A DNA stretch of 64,000 bases, taken from NCBI RefSeq assembly GCF_003151255.1, contig NZ_CP029481.1, positions 434,001 through 498,000 on the forward strand, read 5' to 3'. Each line of letters begins with the position of its first letter. Within the stretch, counting starts at the first letter, position 1. The translations under genes and the position numbers were made by a program. This document shows positions 50,544-61,000 of the stretch, piece by piece. Under the pieces are notes generated by a model that made no database searches, was not told the origin of the DNA, and was given only the letters and a program-made list of their open reading frames with translations. Source of the stretch: Microvirga sp. 17 mud 1-3 (GTDB lineage Bacteria > Pseudomonadota > Alphaproteobacteria > Rhizobiales > Beijerinckiaceae).

Positions 50544-50825
50544 TCAGGCACGCCGATCCGGCTCTCCCGGAGCCCTCGCGTCAATCGCGAGGGCATGCAG
50601 GCCCCTGGCGAATGCGCCTTTGAGGGCCTCGTTCACGAGACGGTGGCGTTCGACCCGGCTCTTGCCCGAGAAGGCCTCCGACACGATATGAAGACGGAAA
50701 TGGGTCTCGCCGCCCTCGCGCCAGCCGGCGTGGCCGCGATGCTGTTCCGACTCGTCCGTGACAGTCAGATGAGTCGGGTGCAGGCGCTCCTGCAATTCCT
50801 GCGTGATCCAATCGGCGAGGGTCAT
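50544..50825 (-). CDS. bolA: BolA family protein
   Basis: A 93-residue BolA/IbaG-type protein. HLTVTDESEQHRGHAGW and THFRLHIVSEAFSGKSRVER are the family core, with RVERHRLVNEAL and HALAIDARAPGE near the end. BolA proteins pair with monothiol glutaredoxins to handle [2Fe-2S] clusters and influence morphology genes. The ATG at 50825 begins MTLADWITQEL; the frame upstream to 50897 is not needed. It is divergent from the J-domain gene by 88 bp, a neighbourhood shared by other Rhizobiales. Confidence 0.93.
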   Translation of the reverse strand: MTLADWITQELQERLHPTHLTVTDESEQHRGHAGWREGGETHFRLHIVSEAFSGKSRVERHRLVNEALKGAFARGLHALAIDARAPGEPDRRA

Positions 50826-50913
50826 GCGTATGGTAAACCTTTTTGAACGGGTCTGCGGCGAAAAGCGTCGAGGCCTTGGCTCCGGGCCGGAAGCCACTCA
50901 TAATCCCTGCGTC

Positions 50914-51528
50914 ATGGATCTCAACTCACCTCTTTTCGATCGCATCCGCATCAAAGCTGCCTGCGACGAGCCGCGCGAAACGGAAGGGCCCGTCTGCGAT
51001 CATCCGGATTGCAAGGCGGCGGGCGAATACCGGGCCCCGAAGGGCCGGGAGCACGAAGGTCAGTACTGGCGGTTCTGCCTCGCCCATGTGCGCGAATACA
51101 ACGCCTCGTACAATTACTTCGCCGGCATGTCGGACAATGCGGTGGCGGCCTATCAGAAGGACTCGGTCGTCGGCCACCGGCCGACCTGGGCCATGGGGGT
51201 GAATTCCAAGGCCGACAACAAGAAACAGGAGCGCGAGTGGGCCTATGTGGATCCCTTGGGGATCCTGCGCGGCGAGGATTTCCGGCAGGGACGCCGAAGC
51301 CGGGCGCCGGCCGAGCCGAAGCCGCCGCGCCATACGGGTCCGGTGCGCCGCGCCCTAGACGTGCTCGGCCTGGACGAGAACGCGGATGGCCCCGCCATCA
51401 AGGCCCAGTACAAGGCCCTGGTGAAGCGCTTCCATCCGGATGCGAATGGCGGCGACCGTTCCTACGAGGAGCGGCTGCGCGACATCATCAAGGCCCACGA
51501 CACCCTCAAGAGCGCGGGAATGTGCTGA
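50914..51528 (+). CDS. J-domain protein upstream of cobST
   Basis: A 204-residue protein with a C-terminal J domain (ALDVLGLDENADGPAIKAQY, then ALVKRFHPDANGGDRSYEE), including the HPD tripeptide that stimulates DnaK ATPase. The N-terminal half is not a classic DnaJ region: it has a CDHPDCKAAGEYRAPKG motif with two cysteines, a later Cys in RFCLAHVREYNASYNYF, and AMGVNSKADNKK. Thus a small zinc-binding module may be present. The ATG at 50914 gives the family start MDLNSPLFDRIRI. cobS follows after 132 bp. A chaperone role for the CobST AAA+ complex is a guess. Confidence 0.85.
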   Translation: MDLNSPLFDRIRIKAACDEPRETEGPVCDHPDCKAAGEYRAPKGREHEGQYWRFCLAHVREYNASYNYFAGMSDNAVAAYQKDSVVGHRPTWAMGVNSKADNKKQEREWAYVDPLGILRGEDFRQGRRSRAPAEPKPPRHTGPVRRALDVLGLDENADGPAIKAQYKALVKRFHPDANGGDRSYEERLRDIIKAHDTLKSAGMC

Positions 51529-51660
51529 GGGAAATCCGGCTGCGCAGCTTCGACATGCGACGATCCCGTTTGCGCCTGGGATGCATGATTGTTAAGTAAC
51601 CCTCTTGTGATCACTGGCGCTTGTGACAATTCGAACAAATCCGACCGAAAGGCCCTGACG

Positions 51661-52647
51661 ATGGCGACTACCGAGACAACGCCCCTCCTGCCGGACATGA
51701 AGGTTTCCGTCCGTCAGGTTTTCGGCATCGATTCGGATCTGGAGGTCCCGGCCTTTTCCCAGAGCGAGGAGCATGTGCCGGATCTCGATCCGGATTATCT
51801 CTTCGACCGGGAGACGACCCTGGCCATTCTGGCGGGCTTTGCGCGCAACCGCCGCGTGATGATCACGGGCTATCACGGCACCGGTAAGTCCACCCATATC
51901 GAGCAGGTGGCGGCCCGGCTCAACTGGCCCTGCGTGCGCGTGAACCTCGACAGCCACGTGTCCCGTATCGATCTTGTCGGCAAGGACGCTATCGTTCTCC
52001 AGGAAGGCAAGCAGGTCACCGCCTTCCAGGACGGTATCCTGCCCTGGGCCCTGCAGCACAACGTGGCGCTCGTCTTCGACGAGTACGACGCGGGTCGGCC
52101 CGACGTCATGTTCGTGATCCAGCGCGTGCTGGAGCAGTCGGGCAAGCTCACGCTTCTCGACCAGAAGCGGGTCATCCGGCCTCACCCGGCCTTCCGCCTC
52201 TTCGCCACCGCCAACACGGTGGGCCTCGGCGACACCTCCGGGCTCTATCACGGCACGCAGCAGATCAACCAGGGTCAGATGGATCGCTGGTCCATTGTCA
52301 CAACCCTGAACTACCTGCCGCACGACAAGGAGGTGGACATCGTCCTCTCCAAGGCGAAGCATTATCAGGAAAGCCCCGAGGGCCGCGATATCGTCAACAA
52401 GATGGTGCGCGTGGCGGATCTCACCCGCAGCGCCTTCATGAACGGCGATCTCTCCACCGTCATGAGCCCGCGTACGGTCATCACCTGGGCCGAGAACGCC
52501 GACATCTTCGGCGATACGGGCTTCGCGTTCCGCGTCACCTTCCTCAATAAGTGCGACGAGCTCGAGCGGCCCCTGGTGGCGGAGTTCTATCAGCGCTCCT
52601 TCGGCAAGGAACTGCCGGAAAGCGCCGTGAACGTGGCGCTGTCGTAA
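51661..52647 (+). CDS. cobS: Cobaltochelatase subunit CobS (AAA+)
   Basis: A 328-residue AAA+ ATPase of the MoxR-like group. Walker A is [14 protein letters not shown], Walker B is [14 protein letters not shown], sensor-1 is [19 protein letters not shown]. CobS with CobT drives cobalt insertion by CobN in aerobic cobalamin synthesis. CobN is not in the window, and the other cob genes are absent, as is common in this order where cobST stand apart. ATG 51661 was chosen as [11 protein letters not shown]. Confidence 0.94.
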   Translation: MATTETTPLLPDMKVSVRQVFGIDSDLEVPAFSQSEEHVPDLDPDYLFDRETTLAILAGFARNRRVMITGYHGTGKSTHIEQVAARLNWPCVRVNLDSHVSRIDLVGKDAIVLQEGKQVTAFQDGILPWALQHNVALVFDEYDAGRPDVMFVIQRVLEQSGKLTLLDQKRVIRPHPAFRLFATANTVGLGDTSGLYHGTQQINQGQMDRWSIVTTLNYLPHDKEVDIVLSKAKHYQESPEGRDIVNKMVRVADLTRSAFMNGDLSTVMSPRTVITWAENADIFGDTGFAFRVTFLNKCDELERPLVAEFYQRSFGKELPESAVNVALS

Positions 52648-52698
52648 GCCGCTGCCCCGGACCGTCCGGGCGCGCGGCGTATTTGATGGTTCTGGCGA

Positions 52699-52728
52699 TC
52701 CCGGCCTTTCGCGATGCTCCGGCCGGGA
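52699..52728. repeat. Hairpin repeat between cobS and cobT
   Basis: TCCCGGCC (52699-52706) and GGCCGGGA (52721-52728) pair perfectly around a 14-nt loop, followed by TGACGAGCAAGG. It is related in style to the CCCGG-type intergenic palindromes elsewhere in the window. Lacking a T-run, it probably does not stop transcription into cobT. Confidence 0.55.
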
Positions 52729-52747
52729 TGACGAGCAAGGGAATCCG

Positions 52748-54643
52748 ATGTCCATCTCGAACCGCAAGCCCGGAGACAAGAAGGAAGCGCCGACGGAGCC
52801 GTTGAAGCGCTCCATCGCGGGCTGCATGAAGGCCATCGCGCGCAAGCAGGATCTGGAGGTGACCTTCGCGTCCGACCGCCCGGCCATGATGGGCGACAAG
52901 GTGCGCCTGCCGGAGCCGCCCCGTCGGCTGACCGCGCACGACGCCGCCATCCTGCGCGGCTATTCCGATTCCATGGCGCTGCGGCTCGCCTGCCACGACA
53001 CGGCCTTGCACCGGAGGCTGGCGCCCGATGGCCAGGCGGCCCGCGCGGTCTTCGACGCGGTCGAGCAGGCCCGGGTCGAGTCCATCGGCTCCCGCCGCAT
53101 GTCCGGTGTCGCCTCGAACATCACGGCGATGCTGGAGGACCGCTATCACCGCGGCGGCAAGTACGAGGAGATTACGGATCGGGCCGATGCGCCGATCGAG
53201 GATGCAGTGGCGCTGATGGTCCGGGAGCGCCTGACGGGCCAGCGGCCTCCGGCCGCGGCCGCGAAGATCGTCGATCTATGGCGCGACTTCATCGAGGATC
53301 GGGCCGGCGACGACCTGGACGCTCTTCTCAAGAACATCGAGAGCCAGCGCGACTTTGCCCGCTCGGTCCGCGACCTGCTCTCCTCCCTCGATATGGCCGA
53401 CGAGGCCTCCCTCGATTCCGAGGACGAGGATAACGAGGAGGAGAACGAGTCCGAGCAGGAGCAGCAGCAGGGCGAGGGCGAAAGCGAGCAGGAATCGCAG
53501 GGCGACCGAGCCGAGACCGAAATCAGCGAGGATTCCAGCGACGAGATGGAGGAGGGCGCGAGCGAGGACGCTGACGGCCCTTCCGGGGAGCTGCCGGACG
53601 AGGCCGATGAGGCGGATTCCGAGAACGCTTCCGAATCCTGGCGTCCGCCGTCCCGGCACAACGAGGGGCGCGGGCCGGATTACAAGGCTTTCAGTACGCG
53701 GTTCGACGAGGTGGTCCATGCGGAGGACCTCTGCGATTCGGACGAGCTGACGCGCCTGCGCGCCTATCTCGACAAGCAATTGGCCCATCTCCAGGGCGTG
53801 GTCGGCCGTCTGGCCAACCGCCTGCAGCGCCGCCTTCTGGCCCAGCAGAACCGGGCCTGGGAGTTCGATCTGGAGGAGGGCACTCTCGACCCGGCGCGGC
53901 TTCCGCGTGTGGTCATGGACCCATTCCAGCCCCTGACCTTCAAGCAGGAGCAGGACACCAATTTCCGCGACACGGTCGTGACCCTGCTCCTCGACAATTC
54001 GGGCTCCATGCGCGGGCGGCCGATCACGGTTGCGGCCACCTGCGCGGACATCCTGGCGCGCACCCTGGAGCGCTGCGGCGTCAAGGTCGAGATCCTGGGC
54101 TTCACCACCCGCGCCTGGAAGGGCGGGCAATCCCGGGAAGCCTGGCTGCAGAGCGGAAAGCCTGCCAATCCGGGGCGGCTCAACGACCTGCGCCATATCA
54201 TCTACAAGCCCGCCGACGCCCCATGGCGCCGGGCCCGCAAGAATCTCGGGCTGATGATGCGGGAAGGGCTCCTCAAGGAGAACATCGACGGCGAGGCGCT
54301 GGATTGGGCGCACAAGCGCCTGCTCGGGCGCCCCGAGCAGCGCCGGATCCTGATGGTGATCTCGGACGGCGCTCCGGTCGACGATTCCACTCTCTCGGTC
54401 AATCCGGGCAATTACCTCGAGCGGCACCTCCGGCACATCATCGAGGAAATCGAGACCCGCTCGCCCGTGGAGCTGATCGCCATCGGCATCGGCCACGACG
54501 TAACCCGCTATTATCGCCGCGCCGTCACCATCGTCGACGCGGAGGAGCTCGGCGGTGTCATGACCGAGAAGTTGGCGGAACTCTTCGAGGAGAACCCTCC
54601 TTCGGCCACGCGGGCGGCGCCCCGGCGCCGAGCCTTCGCCTGA
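52748..54643 (+). CDS. cobT: Cobaltochelatase subunit CobT
   Basis: A 631-residue partner of CobS. The N-terminal half ([40 protein letters not shown]) is helical. Residues about 215-300 are a highly acidic, Glu/Asp/Ser/Gln-rich segment typical of CobT. The C-terminal von Willebrand A domain has the MIDAS motif [13 protein letters not shown] and [19 protein letters not shown], ending near [20 protein letters not shown]. The start uses ATG 52748 ([15 protein letters not shown]) with AAGG upstream. Confidence 0.95.
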   Translation: MSISNRKPGDKKEAPTEPLKRSIAGCMKAIARKQDLEVTFASDRPAMMGDKVRLPEPPRRLTAHDAAILRGYSDSMALRLACHDTALHRRLAPDGQAARAVFDAVEQARVESIGSRRMSGVASNITAMLEDRYHRGGKYEEITDRADAPIEDAVALMVRERLTGQRPPAAAAKIVDLWRDFIEDRAGDDLDALLKNIESQRDFARSVRDLLSSLDMADEASLDSEDEDNEEENESEQEQQQGEGESEQESQGDRAETEISEDSSDEMEEGASEDADGPSGELPDEADEADSENASESWRPPSRHNEGRGPDYKAFSTRFDEVVHAEDLCDSDELTRLRAYLDKQLAHLQGVVGRLANRLQRRLLAQQNRAWEFDLEEGTLDPARLPRVVMDPFQPLTFKQEQDTNFRDTVVTLLLDNSGSMRGRPITVAATCADILARTLERCGVKVEILGFTTRAWKGGQSREAWLQSGKPANPGRLNDLRHIIYKPADAPWRRARKNLGLMMREGLLKENIDGEALDWAHKRLLGRPEQRRILMVISDGAPVDDSTLSVNPGNYLERHLRHIIEEIETRSPVELIAIGIGHDVTRYYRRAVTIVDAEELGGVMTEKLAELFEENPPSATRAAPRRRAFA

Positions 54644-54726
54644 GTGCCTGCGGCTTGACCGGGGCGGCCTTCTCGTCGAGGAGCCCGGCAGGTAACGTCG
54701 ATTTCCCCGCAACAGGGTCATGAGGC

Positions 54727-55758
54727 ATGAGGCTGAACCGCCGTCTGTTCCTGCTCGGCGGCGGCGTGGCCGCTGCCGGGGTTCTTGCCGGGCGCAGCTT
54801 CGCCCGTCCCCGGGCCCCTGATGCCGCCCTTCCGGTCGAGGTGTCGGCTCGGCCCATCGATCACCTGTCCGTGACGGATCAGGGCCGTAGCCGGTTCGGG
54901 GACCTGCAGTTCCGGGGCGGTCTCGACCTGCGCTCGTCAGAGAGCCGCTTCGGCGGCTTTTCGGGTCTCTGGCGCTCAGCCGATGGTCGCCGCCTCGTCT
55001 CGGTCGCCGACAATGCCCAGTGGCTGACGGCCCGGGCGCTGAATGCCGACGGGAGATTGGCCGGGCTGGCCGACGCAAAACTCGCGCCGCTGCTCTCCTG
55101 GGATGGGCGTCCCCTCGGCCGGACCCGCTACTACGATACGGAAAGTCTGACCATCTCGGGCGGCGTAGCCTATGTGGGAATCGAACGCCGGCATGCGATC
55201 GTCCGATTCGAGTGGGATGCCGACGGCGTGGCGGCCCGCGCCAGACCCGTGAAACTGCCGGATGCATTCCGGGGGACCATCGAGGCGCTGGGGAGCAACC
55301 AGGGCCTGGAGGCCATTGGAGTCGCGCCGCCGCGCTCTCCCCTGGCCGGGGCTCTCGTGGCCGTTGCCGAGAGCCCGCCCAGGCATGGTGAACCGATCCC
55401 AGGCTTCATCCTGACAGGGGCGCACAGGGGTGAGTTCTCGATCCGCCGCTCGAACGGCTACGATGTCAGCGACCTCGCATTCCTGCCCTCGGGCGATATG
55501 CTTCTTCTGGAGCGGCAGTTCTCGATCTTCGGAGGGTTCCGCAGCCGCCTGCGCCGGGTTGCCGCCGATGCTGTAAAGTCCGGGGCGGAGGTCGACGGAG
55601 CCGTCATCTACGAGAGCGACGCATCCCACGAGATCGACAACATGGAAGGGCTCGCGGTCCATCAGGAAGACGGCAGCACCGTCCTCACCCTGATCTCGGA
55701 CAATAATTTCAGCCCGCTGCAGCGAACCCTGCTGCTCGAATTCTCCCTGGAGCCGTGA
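54727..55758 (+). CDS. Esterase-like activity of phytase family protein, exported
   Basis: A 343-residue protein with a probable Tat-type signal (MRLNRRLFLLGGGVAAAGVL, with a second Arg pair less strict than the consensus). The mature part is a beta-propeller-like phytase/esterase domain: FGGFSGLWRSADGRRLVSVADN, given as GGFSGLWRSADGRRLVSVA, then YYDTESLTISGGVAYVGIER, NGYDVSDLAFLPSGDMLLLE and EIDNMEGLAVHQEDGS. Enzymatic activity in this family is poorly tested. It sits just after cobT in the same direction, a recurrent neighbour in Rhizobiales, but no link to cobalamin is evident. Confidence 0.85.
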   Translation: MRLNRRLFLLGGGVAAAGVLAGRSFARPRAPDAALPVEVSARPIDHLSVTDQGRSRFGDLQFRGGLDLRSSESRFGGFSGLWRSADGRRLVSVADNAQWLTARALNADGRLAGLADAKLAPLLSWDGRPLGRTRYYDTESLTISGGVAYVGIERRHAIVRFEWDADGVAARARPVKLPDAFRGTIEALGSNQGLEAIGVAPPRSPLAGALVAVAESPPRHGEPIPGFILTGAHRGEFSIRRSNGYDVSDLAFLPSGDMLLLERQFSIFGGFRSRLRRVAADAVKSGAEVDGAVIYESDASHEIDNMEGLAVHQEDGSTVLTLISDNNFSPLQRTLLLEFSLEP

Positions 55759-55769
55759 AACCCGACGCT

Positions 55770-56399
55770 TCAGGCCGGGCTTCTCTGCATCAGGGCCGGG
55801 CGCATCAGCCGCAGGACGAGGCCATAGGGCAGGATCGAGAAGATCGAGAGCGCCAGCTTGACCCCGTAATCGGCGATGGCCAGGGTCGTCCAGGGCAGGG
55901 CGATGCACTGGTCCACGATGCCGACCTTCGCCAGAAGGCCGTCGATGGTCTGGGAGGTGCCGGGCAGGGTGCCGCAATAGAATGCGAGCGAGAAGAAGAT
56001 CATCGTGTCGACGGCGGCCGAGATGGTCGAGGACGCGAAGGGCGGTAGCCACCAGGCCCGGTTGCGCAGCCGCGAGAAGATCGAGATATCGAGGAGCTGG
56101 GCCGTCAGGAAGGCGCTTCCCGACGCGATGGCGATCCGGGGTGTCGCCAGGATGACCGAGAGAACGACCGCCAGGGCAAAGCCTACATAGACGATTCGCC
56201 GGGCCCCTTTAGGGCCGAAGCGCCGGTTGGCGAGTTCTGTCACCAGGAACGAGAACGGATACGTGAAGGCGCCCCAGGTGAAATAATCCTGAAGGCCCCA
56301 GGCATGGAAGGGGTACTGGACAAGGATGTTCGAGGACAGCACCACCACGGTCATGGCCGCGAGGGCGATCGTGAAGTCACGGCGGTCGAGTCCGATCAT
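55770..56399 (-). CDS. yhhQ: Queuosine precursor transporter (YhhQ/VUT family)
   Basis: A 209-residue membrane protein with about six hydrophobic helices. TWGAFTYPFSFLVTELANRRFGP is reported as WGAFTYPFSFLVTELANRR, and AFLTAQLLDISIFSRLRNRA and DTMIFFSLAFY are VUT-family motifs. Relatives import preQ0/preQ1 for queuosine tRNA modification. The ATG at 56399 has AAGGGACG upstream. It lies 28 bp beyond the rpmB terminator; readthrough or its own promoter is possible. Confidence 0.88.
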   Translation of the reverse strand: MIGLDRRDFTIALAAMTVVVLSSNILVQYPFHAWGLQDYFTWGAFTYPFSFLVTELANRRFGPKGARRIVYVGFALAVVLSVILATPRIAIASGSAFLTAQLLDISIFSRLRNRAWWLPPFASSTISAAVDTMIFFSLAFYCGTLPGTSQTIDGLLAKVGIVDQCIALPWTTLAIADYGVKLALSIFSILPYGLVLRLMRPALMQRSPA

Positions 56400-56427
56400 G
56401 ACGTCCCTTCCGGTCTTGAAACAACGC

Positions 56428-56453
56428 AAAACGGGCGGCTTGACGGCCGCCCG
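56428..56453 (-). terminator. Rho-independent terminator of rpmB
   Basis: On the minus strand CGGGCGGC pairs with GCCGCCCG around a 6-nt loop and is followed by TTTTG. It begins 27 bp past the rpmB stop and lies between rpmB and yhhQ. Confidence 0.88.
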
Positions 56454-56479
56454 CTGCACAATCCGTCGAACGGTCGAGA

Positions 56480-56770
56480 TTAGCTCGCGGCGGCGAGCTT
56501 CTTCTCGATCTCGCGCTTGATCGCAAGGGCGCCCGTGGACAGCTCGTCGGCCTTGGCCTTGGCCAGGAAGGCGTCCAGGCCGCCGCGGTGCTCGACCGAG
56601 CGGAGAGCATGGGCGGACACGCGCAGGCGCACGGAGCGCTGAAGCGTGTCAGATTGCAGCGTGACGTTGCAGAGGTTCGGCAGGAACTTCCGCTTCGTCT
56701 TGCGGTTCGAGTGGCTCACCAGGTGGCCACTCAGCACGGCCTTGCCGGTCAGTTCGCAACGGCGCGACAT
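56480..56770 (-). CDS. rpmB: 50S ribosomal protein L28
   Basis: A 96-residue L28: [40 protein letters not shown], then [20 protein letters not shown]. It lacks the two CxxC pairs of zinc-dependent L28 proteins, so it is the zinc-independent form. AGGA lies eight bases before the ATG at 56770. It has its own promoter and terminator. Confidence 0.97.
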   Translation of the reverse strand: MSRRCELTGKAVLSGHLVSHSNRKTKRKFLPNLCNVTLQSDTLQRSVRLRVSAHALRSVEHRGGLDAFLAKAKADELSTGALAIKREIEKKLAAAS

Positions 56771-56876
56771 GGGTTCAATCCTATCATTCACGAGGGTCAC
56801 GGCTTCGTCCGCTGCGGGTTTGCCTGAACGCAGATCCCGCGGCTGCCGGACGCCAAAAGTCCTTGGAAGATGCGAG

Positions 56877-56906
56877 CCTATAGGCCGAAACGGTTCCCCG
56901 CGTCAA
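56877..56906 (-). promoter_or_regulatory. Candidate rpmB promoter
   Basis: On the minus strand TTGACG (forward 56901-56906) and TATAGG (forward 56877-56882) are 18 bp apart, about 105 bp upstream of rpmB. TTGAC plus TATAG-type boxes fit a housekeeping promoter of a ribosomal-protein gene. The leader holds no obvious structure. Confidence 0.5.
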
Positions 56907-57025
56907 GAATAGCGCGCTGTCGCACCGCGAATTTTGTAATATCGTGGTCACGATTTATTCTGATTCTCGTGAGAGGGGACCTCAGACCTCCGGGAATCGC
57001 CGGAAAACGCCCAGGGAAACGCCCC

Positions 57026-57850
57026 ATGCGCATGATCGCTCCAGCTGCTCTGGCGCTGGCCCTCGTCGGATTCGGCGCTCCCGGGAGGGCGCAGACCCTT
57101 CAGGTCGAGTATGACGTCACCTTGGCCGGGCTGACCCTCGGCAAGGCCGACCTGACCTCGACCTTCGAGGGCCCGAAATACAAGATGCAGGCGGGCGTGA
57201 AGCTGATGGGCCTTGCCAAGCTTCTCACGGGCGGCAAGGGCGCGGCCACCGCGGCCGGCACCATCGTCGGCCCTCAGCCCCAGCCGGCAAGCTTCGCGAT
57301 CACGTCCCGCTCCTCCGACGACCAGCGCACCGTCCGGATGGGCCTCGCGTCCGGCAACGTGGAAGCCGTCGAGATCGTCCCGCCTATCGAGGAGAAGCCT
57401 GACCGGGTCCCCGTGAAGGAGACCGACACGAAGGGCGTCGTGGATCCGATCAGCGCACTCCTCATGCCGACGGTCTCGGCCGGAACGCTGATGGACTCCA
57501 ACAATTGCAACCGGACCATCCCGGTCTTCGACGGCGCGGCCCGGTTCAACGTGGTCCTGAGCTACAAGGAGACCCGGCGGGCGGAGGTGCCCGGCTATAG
57601 GGGCCCGGTGCTCGTCTGCACGGCCCGCTACGTTCCGGTCTCGGGCCACAGGGCGCTGCGCCCCTCCACCAAGTTCATGGAGGAGAACAAGGACATGTCC
57701 GTGTGGCTCGCCCCGCTGGACCGGCAGAAGCTCCTGGTCCCCTTGCGGGTCTCGGTCCGGACGATGATCGGCGTCAGCGTGGTCGAGGCCTCGAAATGGG
57801 CCTTCGACGACACGGCCGGAGCCGTGCCGGTCTCCGGCTCGACTCAGTAA
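57026..57850 (+). CDS. DUF3108 domain-containing exported protein
   Basis: A 274-residue protein with a signal peptide (residues 1-23, ending APGRAQ) and a DUF3108 domain: LQVEYDVTLAGLTLGKADLT, KYKMQAGVKLMGLAKLL, VDPISALLMPTVSAG and CNRTIPVFDGAARFNVVLSY. The beta-rich pattern starting with an EYDV strand is characteristic. Periplasmic or outer-membrane association is inferred; function is unknown. AGGGAA lies before the ATG at 57026. A small palindrome ATCGTG-GT-CACGAT is at 56941-56954 upstream. Confidence 0.85.
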   Translation: MRMIAPAALALALVGFGAPGRAQTLQVEYDVTLAGLTLGKADLTSTFEGPKYKMQAGVKLMGLAKLLTGGKGAATAAGTIVGPQPQPASFAITSRSSDDQRTVRMGLASGNVEAVEIVPPIEEKPDRVPVKETDTKGVVDPISALLMPTVSAGTLMDSNNCNRTIPVFDGAARFNVVLSYKETRRAEVPGYRGPVLVCTARYVPVSGHRALRPSTKFMEENKDMSVWLAPLDRQKLLVPLRVSVRTMIGVSVVEASKWAFDDTAGAVPVSGSTQ

Positions 57851-58026
57851 GAGCCGGTTTTCTGTGGCAGAATTGACCGGCCATCCCCATATGACGAGGT
57901 GAACCCGCTCCGGGATGGAACCCGGATGCTTTGCGAAAGGCCCCGCAGGACGCCACCCGTGTGGATGGCTCACCGAGGCTCCCCCCATTCCAACCGGGAT
58001 TGCAGCCCATCGTCTCCCTTTCTGGC

Positions 58027-61000
58027 ATGACCCGCCGTTCCCTCCCCCCGCAGGTGCGCGCGCGCGGCGTTACGGCCGTGCTCGGCCCGACTAATACCGG
58101 CAAGACCCACCTGGCCATCGAGCGGATGCTCGGCCACGAGACGGGCATGATCGGCCTTCCGCTTCGGCTTCTGGCCCGGGAGGTTTATCAGCGCGTCGTC
58201 GAGAAGGCGGGCGCCCACAACGTCGCCCTGGTGACGGGCGAGGAGAAGATCAAGCCGGACCGACCCCGCTACTGGATCTCGACCGTCGAGGCGATGCCGC
58301 GAGACCTCGACCTTGCCTTCGTGGCCGTGGACGAGATCCAGCTCGCGGCCGATCTCGACCGGGGCCACGTCTTCACGGACCGGCTCCTGAACCAGCGGGG
58401 GCGGGAGGAGACCCTTCTCATCGGCTCCAACACCATGCGCCCCCTGATCGAGGCGTTGATCCCGGGCGTCCATGTGGTCACTAGGCCCCGCCTGTCGCAG
58501 CTCACCTTCGCGGGCGAGAAAAAGGTGTCGCGCCTGCCCCGGCGGACGGCGATCGTCGCCTTCTCGGCCGAGGAGGTCTATGCGATCGCGGAGCTGATCC
58601 GTCGCCAGCGCGGCGGGGCCGCGGTGGTGCTCGGCGCCCTGTCGCCCCGCACCCGCAATGCCCAGGTGGAACTCTACCAGTCCGGCGACGTGGAATATCT
58701 CGTCGCCACCGACGCGGTCGGCATGGGGCTCAATCTCGACGTGGATCACGTGGCCTTCGCGGCAGACCGGAAATACGACGGCTTCCGTTTCCGCAAGCTC
58801 TATCCGGCCGAACTGGCCCAGATCGCCGGCCGGGCCGGGCGCCATATGCGGGACGGCACCTTCGGCACGGCGGGACGCTGCCCGCCTTTCGATGCCGAAA
58901 CCGTCGAAGCGCTGGAGAATCATACCTTCGACCCGGTCCGGATCGTGCAATGGCGGAATCCGGACCTCGATTTCTCGTCCCTCGGCCGGCTGCGGGACAG
59001 CCTGTCCGAGCAGCCTCGGGAATACGGTCTGGTGCGGGCCCCCATGGGCGAGGACGTGGCGGCCCTCGAGGTTTTGGCCCGCGAGGACGATATCCAGGCC
59101 TTCGGACGGTCGAAAGTTGCTGTGGAACGCCTCTGGCAGGTATGCCAAGTTCCCGATTACCGGAAAGTATCTCCGCAGACCCATGCGGATCTCGTGGGGC
59201 AGCTTTACCGGTTCCTGATGAAGGAAGGGTCCGTGCCGGCGGATTGGTTTTCCCGCCATCTTCTGGCAATGGATCGGACGGATGGCGACATCGACACCCT
59301 GTCGAACCGCATCGCTCAGGTCCGGACCTGGTCCTTCGTCGCCAACCGTCCGGACTGGTTGAAGGATCCGGAGCATTGGCAGGGTGTTGCGCGTCAGGTA
59401 GAGGACAAGCTATCGGATGCGCTCCATGAACGTCTCGCCCAGCGCTTTATCGACAGGCGCACGAGCGTTCTCATGCGGCGCTTGAGAGAGAACACGATGC
59501 TCGACGCGGAAATCACGACCACCGGCGATGTCACCGTCGAGGGTCAGCACATCGGCCACCTGCACGGCTTTCATTTCGTGCCCGACCCTCAGGCCGACAC
59601 GGCGGAGGCCAAGACCCTGCGTAATGCGGCCAGCAAGGCGCTGGCGGGCGAGATCGAAGCCCGGGCCGACCGGTTTGCCGAAACGCCGGACACCATGCTC
59701 GTGCTGTCGAACGATGGAACGATCCGCTGGATGGGCGATCCGGTCGCCAAGCTGGAGCCCGGCGACAAGCTGTTCGAGCCGCGCCTGCGCATCCTCTCCG
59801 ACGAGCAACTGACCGGTCCGGCCCGCGACAAAGTCGACGGCCGCCTGCGGGCCTGGCTCAAGGCCTATGTGGTGCGCCTGCTCGGGCCGCTGATGGAGCT
59901 TGAACATTCCCAGGAGCTGACGGGCCTTGCCCGCGGCATTGCCTTCCAGATCGTCGAGGCGCTCGGCGTCCTGGAGCGCGCGAAGGTCCTGAACGACGTG
60001 CGCAGCCTCGACCAGGAGGCCCGCGGCGCCCTGCGCAAGGCCGGAATCCGGTTCGGCGCCTATCACCTCTACCTGCCTGCCCTTCTCAAGCCCGCACCGC
60101 GCATTCTCTCGGCGCAGCTTTGGGCGCTCCAGAACGGGGGCCTCGACCAGAAGGGCATCGACGAGATCGCTCATCTGGCCCAGTCGGGCCGGACTTCGAT
60201 TCCGGTCGATAAGGAGATCGCGGCAGGGCTCTATCGCGCGGCAGGCTTCCGTGTCTGCGGCGACCGGGCCGTGCGCGTCGACATCCTGGAGCGTCTGGCC
60301 GACCTCATCCGTCCCGCCATCGCCTATCGCCCAGGTGTGACGCCCGGTGAGCCGCCCGCGGGCGCTGCCGATGGCGAGACCTTCGTGCCGACCGTCGCCA
60401 TGACCTCACTGGTCGGGTGTGCGGGCGACGATTTCGCCACGATCCTCAAATCCTTGGGCTACGTGATGGAGCGGCGCCCCGGCCCGGCCATCACGGTGCC
60501 GCTGGTTCCCGCGCCTCAAGCTGTCGTTGCGGTACCGGCGACCGCAGAGGGCGGGCCCGTTGCCGAGATGCCCGCGGAGGCATCCGCCGAAGTGGGTCGT
60601 CCCACCGAGGCCGCTCTCGAGAGCGTCGAGGCGTCCGCCTTCGTTCCGCCGGAGGCCCCGGTGGCCGTGGAGGCGCCAGCCGCCGCTCCCGACGCAGCAC
60701 CCACCGTCGAGGTTTCGGCGGAAGTGCCCGCCGAGGCAGCTTCGGAGACGCCGGTGGAGACTCCCGCCGAACCCGAGATGGTCGAGGTCTGGCGCCAGCA
60801 CCGGCGCCACCACGAGGGCGGCCATGCCCGCCAGGGCCGCGGACGCCAGGAACGGGGCGAACGCCGTCCCCGCCAGGGCGACCAGCGGCAAGGTGAACAG
60901 CGTCATGGCGAGCAGCCCTCCGGCGAGCGCCCGCCGCGCCCGGACCGTCGGCCCGAGCGTCGGGAAGCGTCGGGAGAAGGCGGCAGGCCGCAGCAGGGCC

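Noticed and set aside
53400-53650. The acidic low-complexity part of cobT as a frameshift or insertion.
   Set aside because: The reading frame is continuous, and an acidic linker before the VWA domain is normal for CobT.
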